A stretch of 64,000 bases of DNA from Oryzias latipes (GCF_002234675.1 NC_019877.2:403001-467000), one strand, 5' to 3'. Positions 46,095 through 57,297 are shown, numbered from the stretch's first letter. Numbers and translations: made by a program. Notes: generated by a model not told the origin, from the letters alone.

Positions 46095-47400
46095 AATGAT
46101 TGGTAGACGTTTCTATGGCAACCACTCTCACCAATCAGGAGGGAGCTTGTTGGAAGGCCACACCCCTACCACTGAAAGCGGGCTACGCAAAATCTGTCAA
46201 ACCTCTTGAACGTCGACATGGGGGCCGGCTGGCTCCGCCCACCTTTATTGAGGAATCTGATTGGTCAGTTTATAACTGGAATGACAGAAAAATGAGGATT
46301 ATCAAGATGTTTTAAAACAAGTGTCACATCCAGAACGGTTCTTCTGACCGATACGACTGACTAACAGCTGTTGAGTTCTCCATAGACGTTTGTAGCATTT
46401 TGTGGGGACTTCCTCTCTGGAACGCCAGGGGGGCGGAGTTACTCAGTCCAGTCCTCACTTACAAGGGTCTTGAACTGGTTTCTCTGATTTCACTTTCTTG
46501 TTTTGGTTCAGAATTTCCCTTGGGTTGAATCTGAATCTCTGGAACCGGTTTCAGTGAAACATGCAGGCTTTGTGCTGACCCCCCCTCCACCCCCCACTGT
46601 CTTTGTTCCCGCCTCAAACTGAAAACGTTCCGTGTTTTTTCCAGGCATTGGTTCTGATCCAGAGGCTGTTGTTGCCTCTCTGGGCCTCGTTTGGGTTTCA
46701 CGTTGAGTGAATCTTCAGGCACACAAACACACACCTACATACCTGCCGCGAGCCTCCAGCAGCTTCAGATCTGCCCTTTGTGTTGGGCCCACTCGCGTTC
46801 TGCGTGTGATTCATATGGCAGCAGGTTGTTGTCTGCCCACTCCCACACAGCAGCTCAGGGGCCGCCGTGATTCATCTACAGAGCCGCACCGATGGAGGCT
46901 GCAGCGCCTCCAGGAGCCAGCAGGAGGCGCCCAACTCAGCTGCAGCAAGGATCAAACATCTCTGGATCTTTCGGACTTTCATGTTTTAAACGATAAACTA
47001 ATATTTTCAAAGCAGAGAATGTCTTTTCTCACTTTGACTCCATCAAAAGCGTGGGAGAAACCAGCCTCTTGTTTTGGAGAAATAACAGAAACATCTCCTC
47101 AGTGATGAGCTGTAATCTGTTCCATGATCTTCTGACAGGTTTATTCATCTTTCAGCTTCGTCAGCATGAATGAACCGGTCGACGCTTAAACGGTTCCTCC
47201 TGAATGGAGCTTTTATTACCGGGCTCCTCTCACATCTTTTCACATCCAGAGGATCAAACCTTTTCATCTTCACGGCCGTTCCTGCAGGAAACATGGATCC
47301 TCTGCTGCAGAAAATCTCTTCGGGGTGGAAGTGGAACCCAAGCTGAGGCTTTGCTGCCACCTAGTGTTGGAGTGACGAACAGCAACAGCCAAGAACTAAA
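46095..47400. other. Gene-free DNA downstream of chmp6
   Basis: No exon is recognised. The open frames at 46707-47105 and 46459-46734 have no splice or domain support. Confidence 0.45.
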
Positions 47401-47405
47401 AAATA

Positions 47406-47411
47406 GTTTTA
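47406..47411 (-). terminator. chmp6: Likely polyadenylation signal of chmp6
   Basis: The minus strand reads CAATAAAACT about 455 bases beyond the chmp6 stop codon, a plausible end for the 3' UTR. Not verified by any transcript. Confidence 0.45.
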
Positions 47412-47866
47412 TTGTAAAAAGCAAACAGATGTGTGGAGTGTTTGGATGTTCAGGTCAGTTTGATGGAGTCTGTGGAGGGGGCGGGGCCTCTGCAGCAGAC
47501 AGGTGAGGTGTTCTGATGGGCGTTAACACCTTTAGAAGATTACCCGCTGCTGTCTGAGCATCGGAGCTGAGCTCACACTCTTAGCTAATCCAGCAGAGAC
47601 GGGATTAGAGAATCTGGAGGAAAGGAGGTCACCAGATGTGTCGTGGTTACGGGAAAGTTTCAGGAGGAGGAGCTGCAGAAAACTTTCCTCACTTTGTCCT
47701 CCAACGTGGAATTCAAAGCATCCATTTCAGGTCACCAATCATCTATCAGAGGAAACTGTGTACGTTTGAGTGAGGTGACCCTTTGACCTCCCTGGGGTCG
47801 TCAGAGGAGACCCAGGAGCTCCTGTGAGGGTCACCGGCAGAGCAGAGGAGGAGGTCGGCGGCGCTC

Positions 47867-50345
47867 CTACATGGCCAGCATCTCTGGCTCCGCCTTCTTC
47901 CTCGGACGCTCCCGCTCTGAAACAGACAGACGTGTCACGTGAGGACGGGAGTCCTGTCAGTGGTCAAGCACGGCGGTGGAGGTGGAGCGATGTGGGCCGC
48001 AGGTCTTTACCGCTCACGTTTTTATTGTTACAGAAAACGATTTCCGTCAAGATTTGGTCCGTTTACCGTCCAATCTAGACTTTTTTTGTTTTTAAAATTG
48101 TTTCTTTTTAATTGAGATTAAAAAGAAACAATTGCTGATTTTTATAAACATTTATAAAACACTAAAAAATCTGCACGCCACTTACACGAGCGAGCTTGGC
48201 ACGCAAACGCCGTTCAAAACCCACAAAACCTCATTTCCAACATCTTGAAGCTGCTCTGGGAGGCGATAGACGGTAATCTGTAGGTTGTACTAAAGGTGAT
48301 GCTCAGTGGAAAAGGTCAAAGGTCAAAACCATGGTAGTGGTTGTACACACACCTGTCAATCTTCCTGAAAGAAACATTTTCTTTTACCCTATTGAGGGAA
48401 AATGTGAAAAATCTACAAATTTGCCCACAAAAGACCTTCGGGACCTGTGGCCATCCCATAATAATGTCAAACCTTCCTCTGGATGTCCTTGATGTGTGTG
48501 TTTTAAATTCTGAGGGGATTTTCAAACTTCTTTTGAGATTTTGGCCCCGTTGATTTTTTCGGGATGGCCGACTTTGCCCAAATTTCATTTTCGCTGCGTC
48601 TAAATGTTGGTGAGTTTTTCTCCATGAAGTCCATTTGCTGGTTCTGTTCCCGTCCAGAACCAAAAACCTTCCAGCTGGTTCCGACAGGAAGTTCCCAGAA
48701 AAGTTTCTCAGAGAATCGCTGACCTCCTTTCCGCTCGGGAGCTTCAGGCAGCTGCTCCGCAGGAACGTCTGGAAGCTCCACGTCTCCCTGAGAGGAACGG
48801 ATCAGAACCCATGTGAAGACCAGAGCGCCACCTGCGGGTCTGGCTGGAGCGTTTCCTCCAGAACCCACCTGAGTGATGGCCTCCAGCTCAGCCAGAACGG
48901 CGTCCTCGTCCTCCTGAGTCAGCGCGCCGGCGAGCATCTCGTCGATTTGCTGCACAGACCACAGAGGTTAAAAGGCGGGACACTCGGACCCGACCCTCAG
49001 GTCCAAACCCGGAGGCCTTACCCGCTGGTACTCCACAGCGTCCTGGGTTTCATCCATGATCCGCTCCACCTCTTCGATGGACATCACCTGCAGCGAGGAA
49101 CAGCTGATCAGCGCTCTGCGTCAGAACCTGCAGCTCACCTGGCCGCCGCGTGGCGCCGCTCACCTCGTGCATCTTCTTCAGACACTCGTTTCCGACCTTC
49201 AACCCTTCCAGAACCTTCTTCTCTATCTGAGCGAACTCCAGATCCTGGACCTGTAAGGCAGCAGGAAGGAGGCGGGTCAGCATTCCTCTTCAAACAACGG
49301 CGCCACGCCGCCGCCGGTACTCACCATCCGCTCCAGGTTGCTGATCTGGTTCTCCGTCTTTTCCAGGAGCTGGTCCTGGTACCGCTTCTTCTTCAGCAGG
49401 AGGAGAGCTTTCCTGTTGAGGTCAAGAGAAGGAAAACAGCTGAAATCTGCTCCCACACCGGTTTGTCCGTGTTCAGCCATGCCGCAGAACCGGTTCTTAC
49501 TCCTTCTTGCCGTCCTGGAGCAGCGTCTTGGCCAGCCGCCGCTCCCTGTCCAGATGCAGGCGGATCTTCTTCTGGTACTGCCTCAGCTTATCTCGCTGCT
49601 GCTTCAGTTGCTGAGGAGAAACGTGGAAGTGTGAGAAGCTGGAGGACCGGCGGACCCTCCCGCCAAGAAAAAACACCCCACCCCCCCAGAAATAACCAAC
49701 AAGACAAGTTTACAGATCAAATCAATGATGTTTACATTAGAACTACAAAAAAAACGCACCAAAATCTGAGATCTATTAGTAAATTTATGAAAAACATGGT
49801 TTAAACTGTCCAAATAAACGCAGTTGTGCTGAAACGAATGGAAACAGTTTATTTTCGAAATTACTTCATTTCCCAGAAGTCCCCGCAACGCAGTGACTAG
49901 TAAGTGAAGGTTCAAGGGTGAAAGCAAATCCGAGATGTCACTACAAGGACCGAGTTCGGTGCCAGCCCGGACCTGGATCAGACCGACACCCCCCGCCTCC
50001 ACTGTCCCCCTCAGGGACCAGCTTCAGCGGCCGGAAACTCCACCGAACCGCGAACACGTAAAGAAAGCAGACAGTCCGAATCTGGACGCCTCTAATCTGG
50101 GTTTATGATAAAAAAAAATACGTTATTTATCTCATTTAATAAATCCTGATTCCTGAAACTGTGATGTTTGTTTTTGTCTGCACCCAGTATGACTAACAGA
50201 ATTCAGCGCAGTTCTGTTCCGGCTCAGATTTCCGTTTGGGTTCGGCTGCTAGCATTAGCCGGACCTGCTAGCTAGCTCCTACCAAAATGGCTTTGTCCTG
50301 CTCCGTCACGCGGGACTGCTTCTTCTTTCCGAACAGATTTCCCAT
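47867..50345 (-). CDS. chmp6: Charged multivesicular body protein 6 (ESCRT-III), complete gene
   Basis: ESCRT-III subunit that links ESCRT-II (VPS25) to CHMP4 on endosomes and helps membrane scission. Exons by splice site: 50345-50283, 49610-49501, 49412-49325, 49250-49164, 49087-49022, 48949-48869, 48787-48724, 47916-47867. All phases agree, giving 202 residues, the usual size. It starts MGNLFGKKKQSRVTEQDKAI; Gly2 fits the known N-myristoylation. The helical core follows (KQQRDKLRQYQKKIRLHLDR; LLLKKKRYQDQLLEKTENQI), then MSIEEVERIMDETQDAVEYQ, IDEMLAGALTQEDEDAVLAE and the tail GDVELPDVPAEQLPEAPERK before KKAEPEMLAM. The first intron is 672 bp and the others 49-947 bp. The large plus-strand open frame at 48635-49804 is its antisense shadow. 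Confidence 0.97.
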
Positions 50346-50827
50346 CCTGACACAGCATTCCAGCTCCCAGCCGCGGAGGAACCCGAAACCCGGTCAACAT
50401 GAAACTATTTCCAGCTGCTCAGCCTTCATCCTCCGGGTACTTTGTCATCGTCCACACCCACAGCAGGAAGGACGGTGGCCCGGAGCGAACAAACCCGTCT
50501 GCGCGAAACGATGTGTTTGCTTTCTAATCATCAGATTTAGCTCATATTCCGTTAGTTGTTTATTTGTGATGCAAACTTCACGGAACCTTTCATAATATTG
50601 GCCATCTAGTGGTCAAAACGGCCGAACCAAATTGATCAAATCATTGCTATTGCAGTTACTTCCGGTGTTATTTCCGGTTGTTCCTTTCAAACAAAAACAT
50701 GATAGAAAATAACAATGATTGCTGATCTGTTTTCTTCTAATCTTAAATGATTTAATTCTAGGAATGAGAGTTTTGTTTAATCTAACTTTTAAATAAGGGT
50801 TTTATTCATGCTTTTATGTTGGCTCCT
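50346..50827. other. chmp6 5' flank
   Basis: The GC-richer first 150 bases probably contain the chmp6 promoter, but I see no TATA box. From about 50,520 on it is AT-rich and plain. Confidence 0.4.
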
Positions 50828-51794
50828 GGATGGATGGATGGATGTTCAGATGAATGGATGGATGGGTGGATGGATGGATGACGGATGGATGGATGGATGG
50901 ATGACGGATGGATGGATGACGGATGGATGGATGTATGATGGATGGATGGATGGATGGATGGATGGATGACGGATGGATGGATGGATGATGGATGGATGGA
51001 TGGATGGATGGAAGCATGGATGGATGGATGGACGGATGGATGGATGGATGACGGATGGATGGATGGATGGATGGATGAAAGATGGATGGATGGATTATGG
51101 ATGGATGATGGATGGATGTTCAGATGAATGGATGGATGGGTGGATGGATGGATGACGGATGGATGGATGGATGGATGGAAGCATGGATGGATGGATGGAC
51201 GGATGGATGGATGGATGACGGATGGATGGATGGATGACGGATGGATGGATGGATGGATGGATGACGGATGGATGGATGGATGACGGATGGAAAGATGGAT
51301 GGATGGATGGATGGATGACGGATGGATGGATGGATGTTCAGATGAATGGATGGAAAGATGGATGGATGGATGACGGATGGATGGATGACGGATGGATGGA
51401 TGTATGATGGATGGATGGATGGATGGATGGATGACGGATGGATGGATGGATGATGGATGGATGGATGGATGGATGGAAGCATGGATGGATGGATGGACGG
51501 ATGGATGGATGGATGACGGATGGATGGATGGATGACGGATGGATGGATGGATGGATGGATGACGGATGGATGGATGGATGATGGATGGATGGATGGATGG
51601 ATGGAAGCATGGATGGATGGATGGACGGATGGATGGATGGATGACGGATGGATGGATGGATGGATGGATGAAAGATGGATGGATGGATTATGGATGGATG
51701 ATGGATGGATGTTCAGATGAATAGATGGATGGGTGGATGGATGGATGACGGATGGATGGATGGATGATGGATGGATGGATGGAAGCATGGATGG

Positions 51795-51829
<35 letters not shown>

Positions 51830-52714
51830 ACGGATGGATGGATGGATGACGGATGGAAAGATGGATGGATGGATGGATGGATGACGGATGGATGGATGGA
51901 TGTTCAGATGAATGGATGGAAAGATGGATGGATGGATGACGGATGGATGGATGACGGATGGATGGATGTATGATGGATGGATGGATGGATGGATGGATGG
52001 ATGGATGACGGATGGATGGATGGATGGATGATGGATGACGGATGGATGGATGGATGGATGGATGACGGATGGATGGATGGATGGATGATGGATGGATGGA
52101 TGGATGGATGGAAGCATGGATGGATGGATGGACGGATGGATGGATGGATGACGGATGGATGGATGGATGACGGATGGATGGATGGATGGATGGATGAAAG
52201 ATGGATGGATGGATTATGGATGGATGATGGATGGATGTTCAGATGAATGGATGGATGGGTGGATGGATGGATGACGGATGGATGGATGGATGATGGATGG
52301 ATGGATGGATGGATGGAAGCATGGATGGATGGATGGACGGATGGATGGATGGATGACGGATGGATGGATGGATGACGGATGGATGGATGGATGGATGGAT
52401 GGATGACGGATGGATGGATGGATGACGGATGGAAAGATGGATGGATGGATGACGGATGGATGGATGGATGTTCAGATGAATGGATGGAAAGATGGATGGA
52501 TGACGGATGGATGGATGACGGATGGATGGATGTATGATGGATGGATGGATGGATGGATGGATGGATGGATGGATGGATGACGGATGGATGGATGGATGTT
52601 CAGATGAATGGATGGAAAGATGGATGGATGACGGATGGATGGATGACGGATGGATGGATGTATGATGGATGGATGGATGGATGGATGGATGGATGGATGG
52701 ATGACGGATGGATG
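50828..52714. repeat. 1.9-kb (GGAT)n satellite with higher-order structure
   Basis: Tetranucleotide GGAT throughout, punctuated by gatgacgg, gatgatgg, gaagcatgg, gaaagatgg and gttcagatgaatgg variants. Blocks recur: gttcagatgaatggatgggt-type at about 50845, 51118, 51711 (one change) and 52237, and gttcagatgaatggaaagat-type at about 51336, 51906, 52471 and 52599. This indicates duplication of units of roughly 500-600 bases. All open frames in it (repeats of M-D-G-W or H-P-S-I) are artefacts. Confidence 0.95.
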
Positions 52715-53341
52715 GGTTGCTTTTCCAGAGTGGTCCTAATATCCCCGGATAAACACACTTCTTGTGTTTCTTTCAATACAAACTTTACTTTGTAAATGTT
52801 TGGTTTATGTTTGGTTTTAACTGGAGTCCCTTCATGTTGATGTGATGTGTGTCACGTGGGAAGACTGGATGATCTGGATCCATAATGGGATCTGAATTGA
52901 ACCTAATGCACATTGTTAGGTTCTGATCAACCGCCTGCTGCCCTCTAGTGGTCTGTTGATGGTCTCACACCATCCAGAACCATAACTCAAACGTTTACAT
53001 TTTTAGACCTAATATTATTTGATATCTACTGGATAAATATGTTTTTTTTTAATGCTTACATTTACTGACGGATCCGTCGTTTCTGCTGACAAAATATCAA
53101 AGAATGATTTTGTTTCTGGTTATTTCACAAGGTTATGTTTAGTCAAACTCATATTTAGGACATTTAAGATAGAAAAAAGAATTTCATCCTAAACGATTAA
53201 ATGGATTTTAAAGTTATAAAAATAAAACAATTACAAAAATGCATGAATTTACTTTCAAGAAGATTTTGGTGAACTCTTACTTGATGAGGCCGATGTTTAC
53301 GCCGCTTTGGAACAATAAAGGTCAATGATTTATCTAAAAAC
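52715..53341. other. Gene-free DNA left of the TBP-like gene
   Basis: AT-rich, with no element recognised. It would contain the cleavage site of the TBP-like gene. Confidence 0.45.
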
Positions 53342-53348
53342 TTTATTA
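53342..53348 (-). terminator. Polyadenylation signal overlapping the TBP-like stop codon
   Basis: The minus strand reads CCCACTTAATAAAG. The stop TAA (53348-53346) shares two bases with AATAAA (53347-53342). If used, the 3' UTR would be only about 15-30 bases. Confidence 0.45.
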
Positions 53349-56300
53349 AGTGGGACTCAAAAGATCCCATTTGTCCTGCCGGAAGACTTTCAGGACTGGG
53401 TACATCAGCTGTAGAAGTTCTTTGCATGCTTTAGGAGAAGACAATCCTGAACAGAGAAACAAAAACAGCGGTTAGACTTTCATAGATTTGTTAAAGTCAG
53501 GACAATAAGATCTGAGATGAATCCAGAAAAGCAGCTGAAAGCTTCAAAACTGAACAATCCCTCAGAAATCCCAATGAAAAGTTCAGAACATCCAGATGAA
53601 TGGGATTGATGGGTTTATATCACTGAAGAAGCAGAATATTCTTTAAAACTATCTGTTTAGTAAGTAATAATAATATTAATACATTTTATTTAGAGAGTAA
53701 ATAGGATCCCGTTAGCAGACAGATCCACCCGGTTGGATCGATGAAAATCAATCCATTCATGGATTAATCGTTACACTTCTGGTAAAAACAACTGGAAAAA
53801 ATAGATGAAACTTTGACTAAAATGTGTAAATATTAGAATTGTGTTTAGGTGGAGGGGCTGCAGGTTTGATTCCCACAGTGCAGACGAGCGTCGCTCCGTT
53901 ACCCATTATGATGACGGTCCCATTCCGATGGATGGAGGCAAAGCCGCCAGGACTCTTCCTGAGGAAAACCGCAGGATTCAACTCGGGTTCAAAACTGAGG
54001 AAGAAGAAGACGAATCAGAGAGGAAGCAGAGGAACGAGCGACAGTGAGGGCAGATGTTTGAAGAGGGGCGGAGTCCAGAACAGTTCTGACCCGCAGCCCT
54101 GCTGGACCCACGGACCTGTGGAGCGTAACAAACACGCCAACATCCACACAAACCGTGATGACATCACAGCGTAAATCCACTAAGACGCCAAAACACGCGT
54201 GTCCAGAGGAAGTTTTGAAACTATTATGGGATGACCTACGGCAAGTCAAAGTGTGAAACGTGTTGATTTTTACGTTTTCACACAAAAGTTTGTGAGAACA
54301 AAATTTGAGCGACTTTCACTAAATTTCACAAACGTTCCACCAGCTTAACTCCACAACGACGTTTTGTTGACCTTTGACCTCCAGAAGAGGCAGCCGCGCT
54401 GCAGGGCATGCGGACCCACCTTACTATGGGATGGTGTGTTTCCAGGTGAATCAGAGCTCACCTCAGCCGGGGCAGCATGTCAATTATAAACAGCATGGGT
54501 CCTGGAACTGGGCCCTGTGGGACTCCGTAGCTAACTGGAGTGCAGTGAGAGGACGGTCCATGAACAAACTGGTGCCTATCTGATACATTATTTTGTTGCT
54601 ATGAGAAAAGAACCTCCTCACACCCTCAGGTTCTGCAGAACCTGAGGGTGTGAGGAGCCGGGTTCTTTGAAAGCTGTGGCGCCGCTGGAGGGGGTGAAGT
54701 CAGACCTGAAGCCCTGCGGGTTGGACCGGGTCAGCCCTTCCAGGTTCAGGCAGAAAGTTTTGACCATGCAGACGCAGTTGATGACACGGAAGTTCAGGAA
54801 GCGGACGGGGAACCCGGCCTTCTGCAGGATCCGGGCGTGTCTCCTCGCCGCTTGGCGGGACTCCTCGATGCTGTGTGGGGGGAAAAAGATGAGACTTCCT
54901 GCGGTGATGTCCACAGTTCTGGAACTGGACCGGCACACACCTGCAGGCTGCGGTGCAGATCATCTTCCCCGTACTGTAAATGTTGGCGGTGGTTCTGGGT
55001 TTCCGGATCCGCATGATGAGGCCTGTGTAGGTCTGAAGCACAACAACGAGTTGAGGGCGGGGCCTGGAGGGCGGGGCCTGGAGGGCGGGCCAGCAGGCCG
55101 GCGGTGGGTTCTGGTACCTTAGGGTTGTACTGGGTGTTCCACAAGGCTTTACCAATGGCTCCCAGGTCCAGTCTGCAGCCCAGATCCACCACCGACACCA
55201 CGTTCCTGCAGAACAGAACCGCGTCAGGGCAGAGTGGCAGCCGAGCTGCAGGACATGCTGACCCACTTTATCTGGAGGGGGGGCAGCTCGTCGGAGCTGT
55301 TGTTTCCAGGCGAATCAGAGGTCATCCCGGCCGGGCGCGGCCCCCTTTCAGGATTGGGTGGGCGGTGGGGGTTGCAGCCTCCTTAAAAACACAAAGAAGT
55401 GAAGACGCAGGTTGGGTTTGACTGCTGACGCCTTCATGCAACCATCAATGAAAGATGAAGAAATGTCTTCATCACCCCCCCCCCCCCCCCCCCCAACACA
55501 CAGAGACAGGAAACGTCCCACTGACCCCCCCAGGAGGAAGAATCATAAAGACATCCACCAAAATACTGCCTTCATGTCACGCAGACGGTCACATGACTTT
55601 TTCACCAGGTGGTTTTCAAAGCAGCGTCCTTTCAAAGTAAGAGCGTGTCTTCATGAAGAAAACGGACAGGAAATATTAAAACCATTCAAAACAGACGCAC
55701 ATGCAGCAGATTTTTTCCATCTGTGTAGAAACTAACAGCAACACATTTATCACAACCTTTTTCTTTCAAATCCTCAGAGTCTGTTTCTGAAATGACGTTT
55801 TCTCACTCAAATATCTCCTTAAATGCCTTATAGAGTCAGATTTTTCCAAAGTTTCCTCCATTAAAGGGAAATTATTCCAAACATTTAAATGTATAATTAA
55901 CAGAAGTGAATTTAGCGTTTGCTCCATGATCTTTATATCTGAGATTTGCTTCATCAAGCAGGAACGTTCAGCTACAGAACCAGATGTTCTGGATCTTTGA
56001 GGAACCGGCTTCACTGATGCTCACCCGTTTTGTTCTGACCCGGGACCTGCGGCTGACCTTCGCGGCGCTCCTCCTCTTTCTCCTCTTCCTCCTTCACCTT
56101 TGGACCGGCCTGCAGACACAGATCTGTGAGTGAGACCGCTCCACGGACTCTTTAGCAACATCCTCTCCAGAGCTTCTGTCTGCAGCCTCCACAGAACCTC
56201 TGAGTCCAGAAGACGGATCAGAACCAGAAGCACAAGCCCGTCAGAGCCTCCCCCTGCTCACGCAGACTCACAACCAGCAACACTCCAACCACAAAGGACC

Positions 56301-56846
56301 TTCTGGGCTCCTCAGTGGGAGCATCTCAGACTCTACAGGCCTCAGTTTGGATGTCCGACCACCAAACCCACAGAACCGTCTGGGTCCAAAAGACACAGTC
56401 ATGTCAGCCGGCAGCCACAGGAAGTGCAGGCGCTCCGTTCTCACGTTTTCCACAAAAAGCTGGTAGAAGCGCTCTAAGGCGTGGTCGTCCATGGGGTAGG
56501 AGGCGTCAAAGCGGGTTTCCGTCATGCCGGATAAAGACTATCAGGTTTTTTCTCAGCTTCAGCTCGAAAGTTCAACTGTTACCAGAGTCTGTTTACGGTC
56601 AAAAGGATTCTGTCGCTAAGAGACGAGGAATCGAACTAAAACACATCTGAGGTTTGAGTTTTCATCAGGAATGTTCAGAAATCCCAGAGGAAAGAGGATG
56701 CAGCCGTCTGATTTGTTCCTGAACACTAAGCTGAACAATGCAAACGTTCTTCAGTTCCAGCAGCTTTAAAATGAAGAAAACCAAAACATAAAGAGTGGAG
56801 CATCAACCTGAGGCTCCGGGGCCGCTGGTGGCTCCTCGTCCTCCAT
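53346..56846 (-). CDS. Divergent TATA-binding-protein-like factor, complete nine-exon gene
   Basis: Predicted nuclear DNA-binding protein of the TBP family, about 277 residues. Exons: 56846-56808, 56537-56445, 56109-56058, 55381-55267, 55205-55118, 55032-54941, 54870-54706, 53994-53903, 53446-53346; every junction keeps phase. The N-terminus (MEDEEPPAAPEPQ, then an acidic/basic stretch with VKEEEEKEEERRE) is unlike TBP. The core starts PPLQIKNVVSVVDLGCRLDL and continues NTQYNPK, LIMRIRKPRTTANIYSTGKM, ESRQAARRHARILQKAGF, LNFRVINCVC, LNLEGL, SFEPELNPAVF and YPVLKVFRQ. Each block aligns with TBP in order, and the exon cuts fall between the same blocks as I recall for vertebrate TBP. By eye the first repeat is near 59 percent identical to TBP and the second far less. 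TBPL1-like features are few (PELxPAV). The first three exons are the least certain. Confidence 0.85.
54389..54473 (-). pseudogene. Decayed partial copy of TBP-like exon 4 and its donor site
   Basis: The minus strand has gctctgattcacctggaaac and then aaggtgggtccgcatgccct and gcagcgcggctgcc. These match exon 4 plus the start of intron 4 of the same gene at 55335-55233 (cctctgattcgcctggaaac, aaagtgggtcagcatgtcct, gcagctcggctgcc). A gap of about 17 bases and several changes separate them. It lies in intron 7, between exons 7 and 8, and has no obvious acceptor. Confidence 0.65.
54614..54657. repeat. 44-bp perfect palindrome
   Basis: ctcctcacaccctcaggttc, then tgca, then its exact reverse complement gaacctgagggtgtgaggag. 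With a 3-base bulge the hairpin extends outward to aaagaacc (from 54607) and gggttcttt (to about 54669). It lies in intron 7 of the TBP-like gene. Confidence 0.95.
55476..55495. repeat. Poly-C tract in TBP-like intron 3
   Basis: About 20 C in a row after catca, about 95 bases upstream (on the minus strand) of exon 4. Confidence 0.85.
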
Positions 56847-57099
56847 TGTGGCCCTTTGGCTTTGAGGAAAATGTTCAGGGAAAGACGGCTTTGTGTTTGG
56901 TTAGTTGTAAAGTTCTCATTTAGATAACAGAAACTTATGGTAAAAGTCTTCATTTACAGTCAAAGCTTAATATATATATTCTCAGGTTTTGCTGCACAAC
57001 AGTGTGTAGTTGCTGTTCAGAGGGAAAAGTCAAGTATTTAGATTTTAAAAAAAGATGGCGTACTAAAAATAGAAAAGTCAGGTTTCTTTTGCTTTGTAT

Positions 57100-57297
57100 C
57101 CCTTGTGCTATCCTAGGCACTTTGACATTGGGAGTTGGGTCATCCAGACCCACTAGACAGAGCTCTGAACCTTTTTTCTTCAATGATTTGTGATCTTCAC
57201 TGGTGTCCATGGATTACATGAAATCTTTCCACCTTTATCATAGGGAGAACACGGCAATGTAAGGGGGGGGGGTCATCTAAGATAGCACTAGGGGTTA
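57100..57297. mobile_element. MITE, copy 2 of a pair
   Basis: The ends tcccttgtgctatcctaggc and gatagcactaggggtta are inverted. The interior matches the copy at 44244-44455, with a few indels in the G run near the right end. Confidence 0.8.

Noticed and set aside
48635-49804. 389-codon plus-strand open frame
   Set aside because: Antisense to chmp6 exons 2-7 and their introns; the minus strand carries the recognisable protein.
50814-52795. Many open frames of M-D-G-W or H-P-S-I repeats
   Set aside because: Translation of the GGAT satellite.
56021-56233. Other donor choice for TBP-like exon 3 (after QNKT)
   Set aside because: It leaves phase 0, which does not fit exon 4 or exon 5; the donor after RRE gives phase 1 and joins exon 4 correctly.
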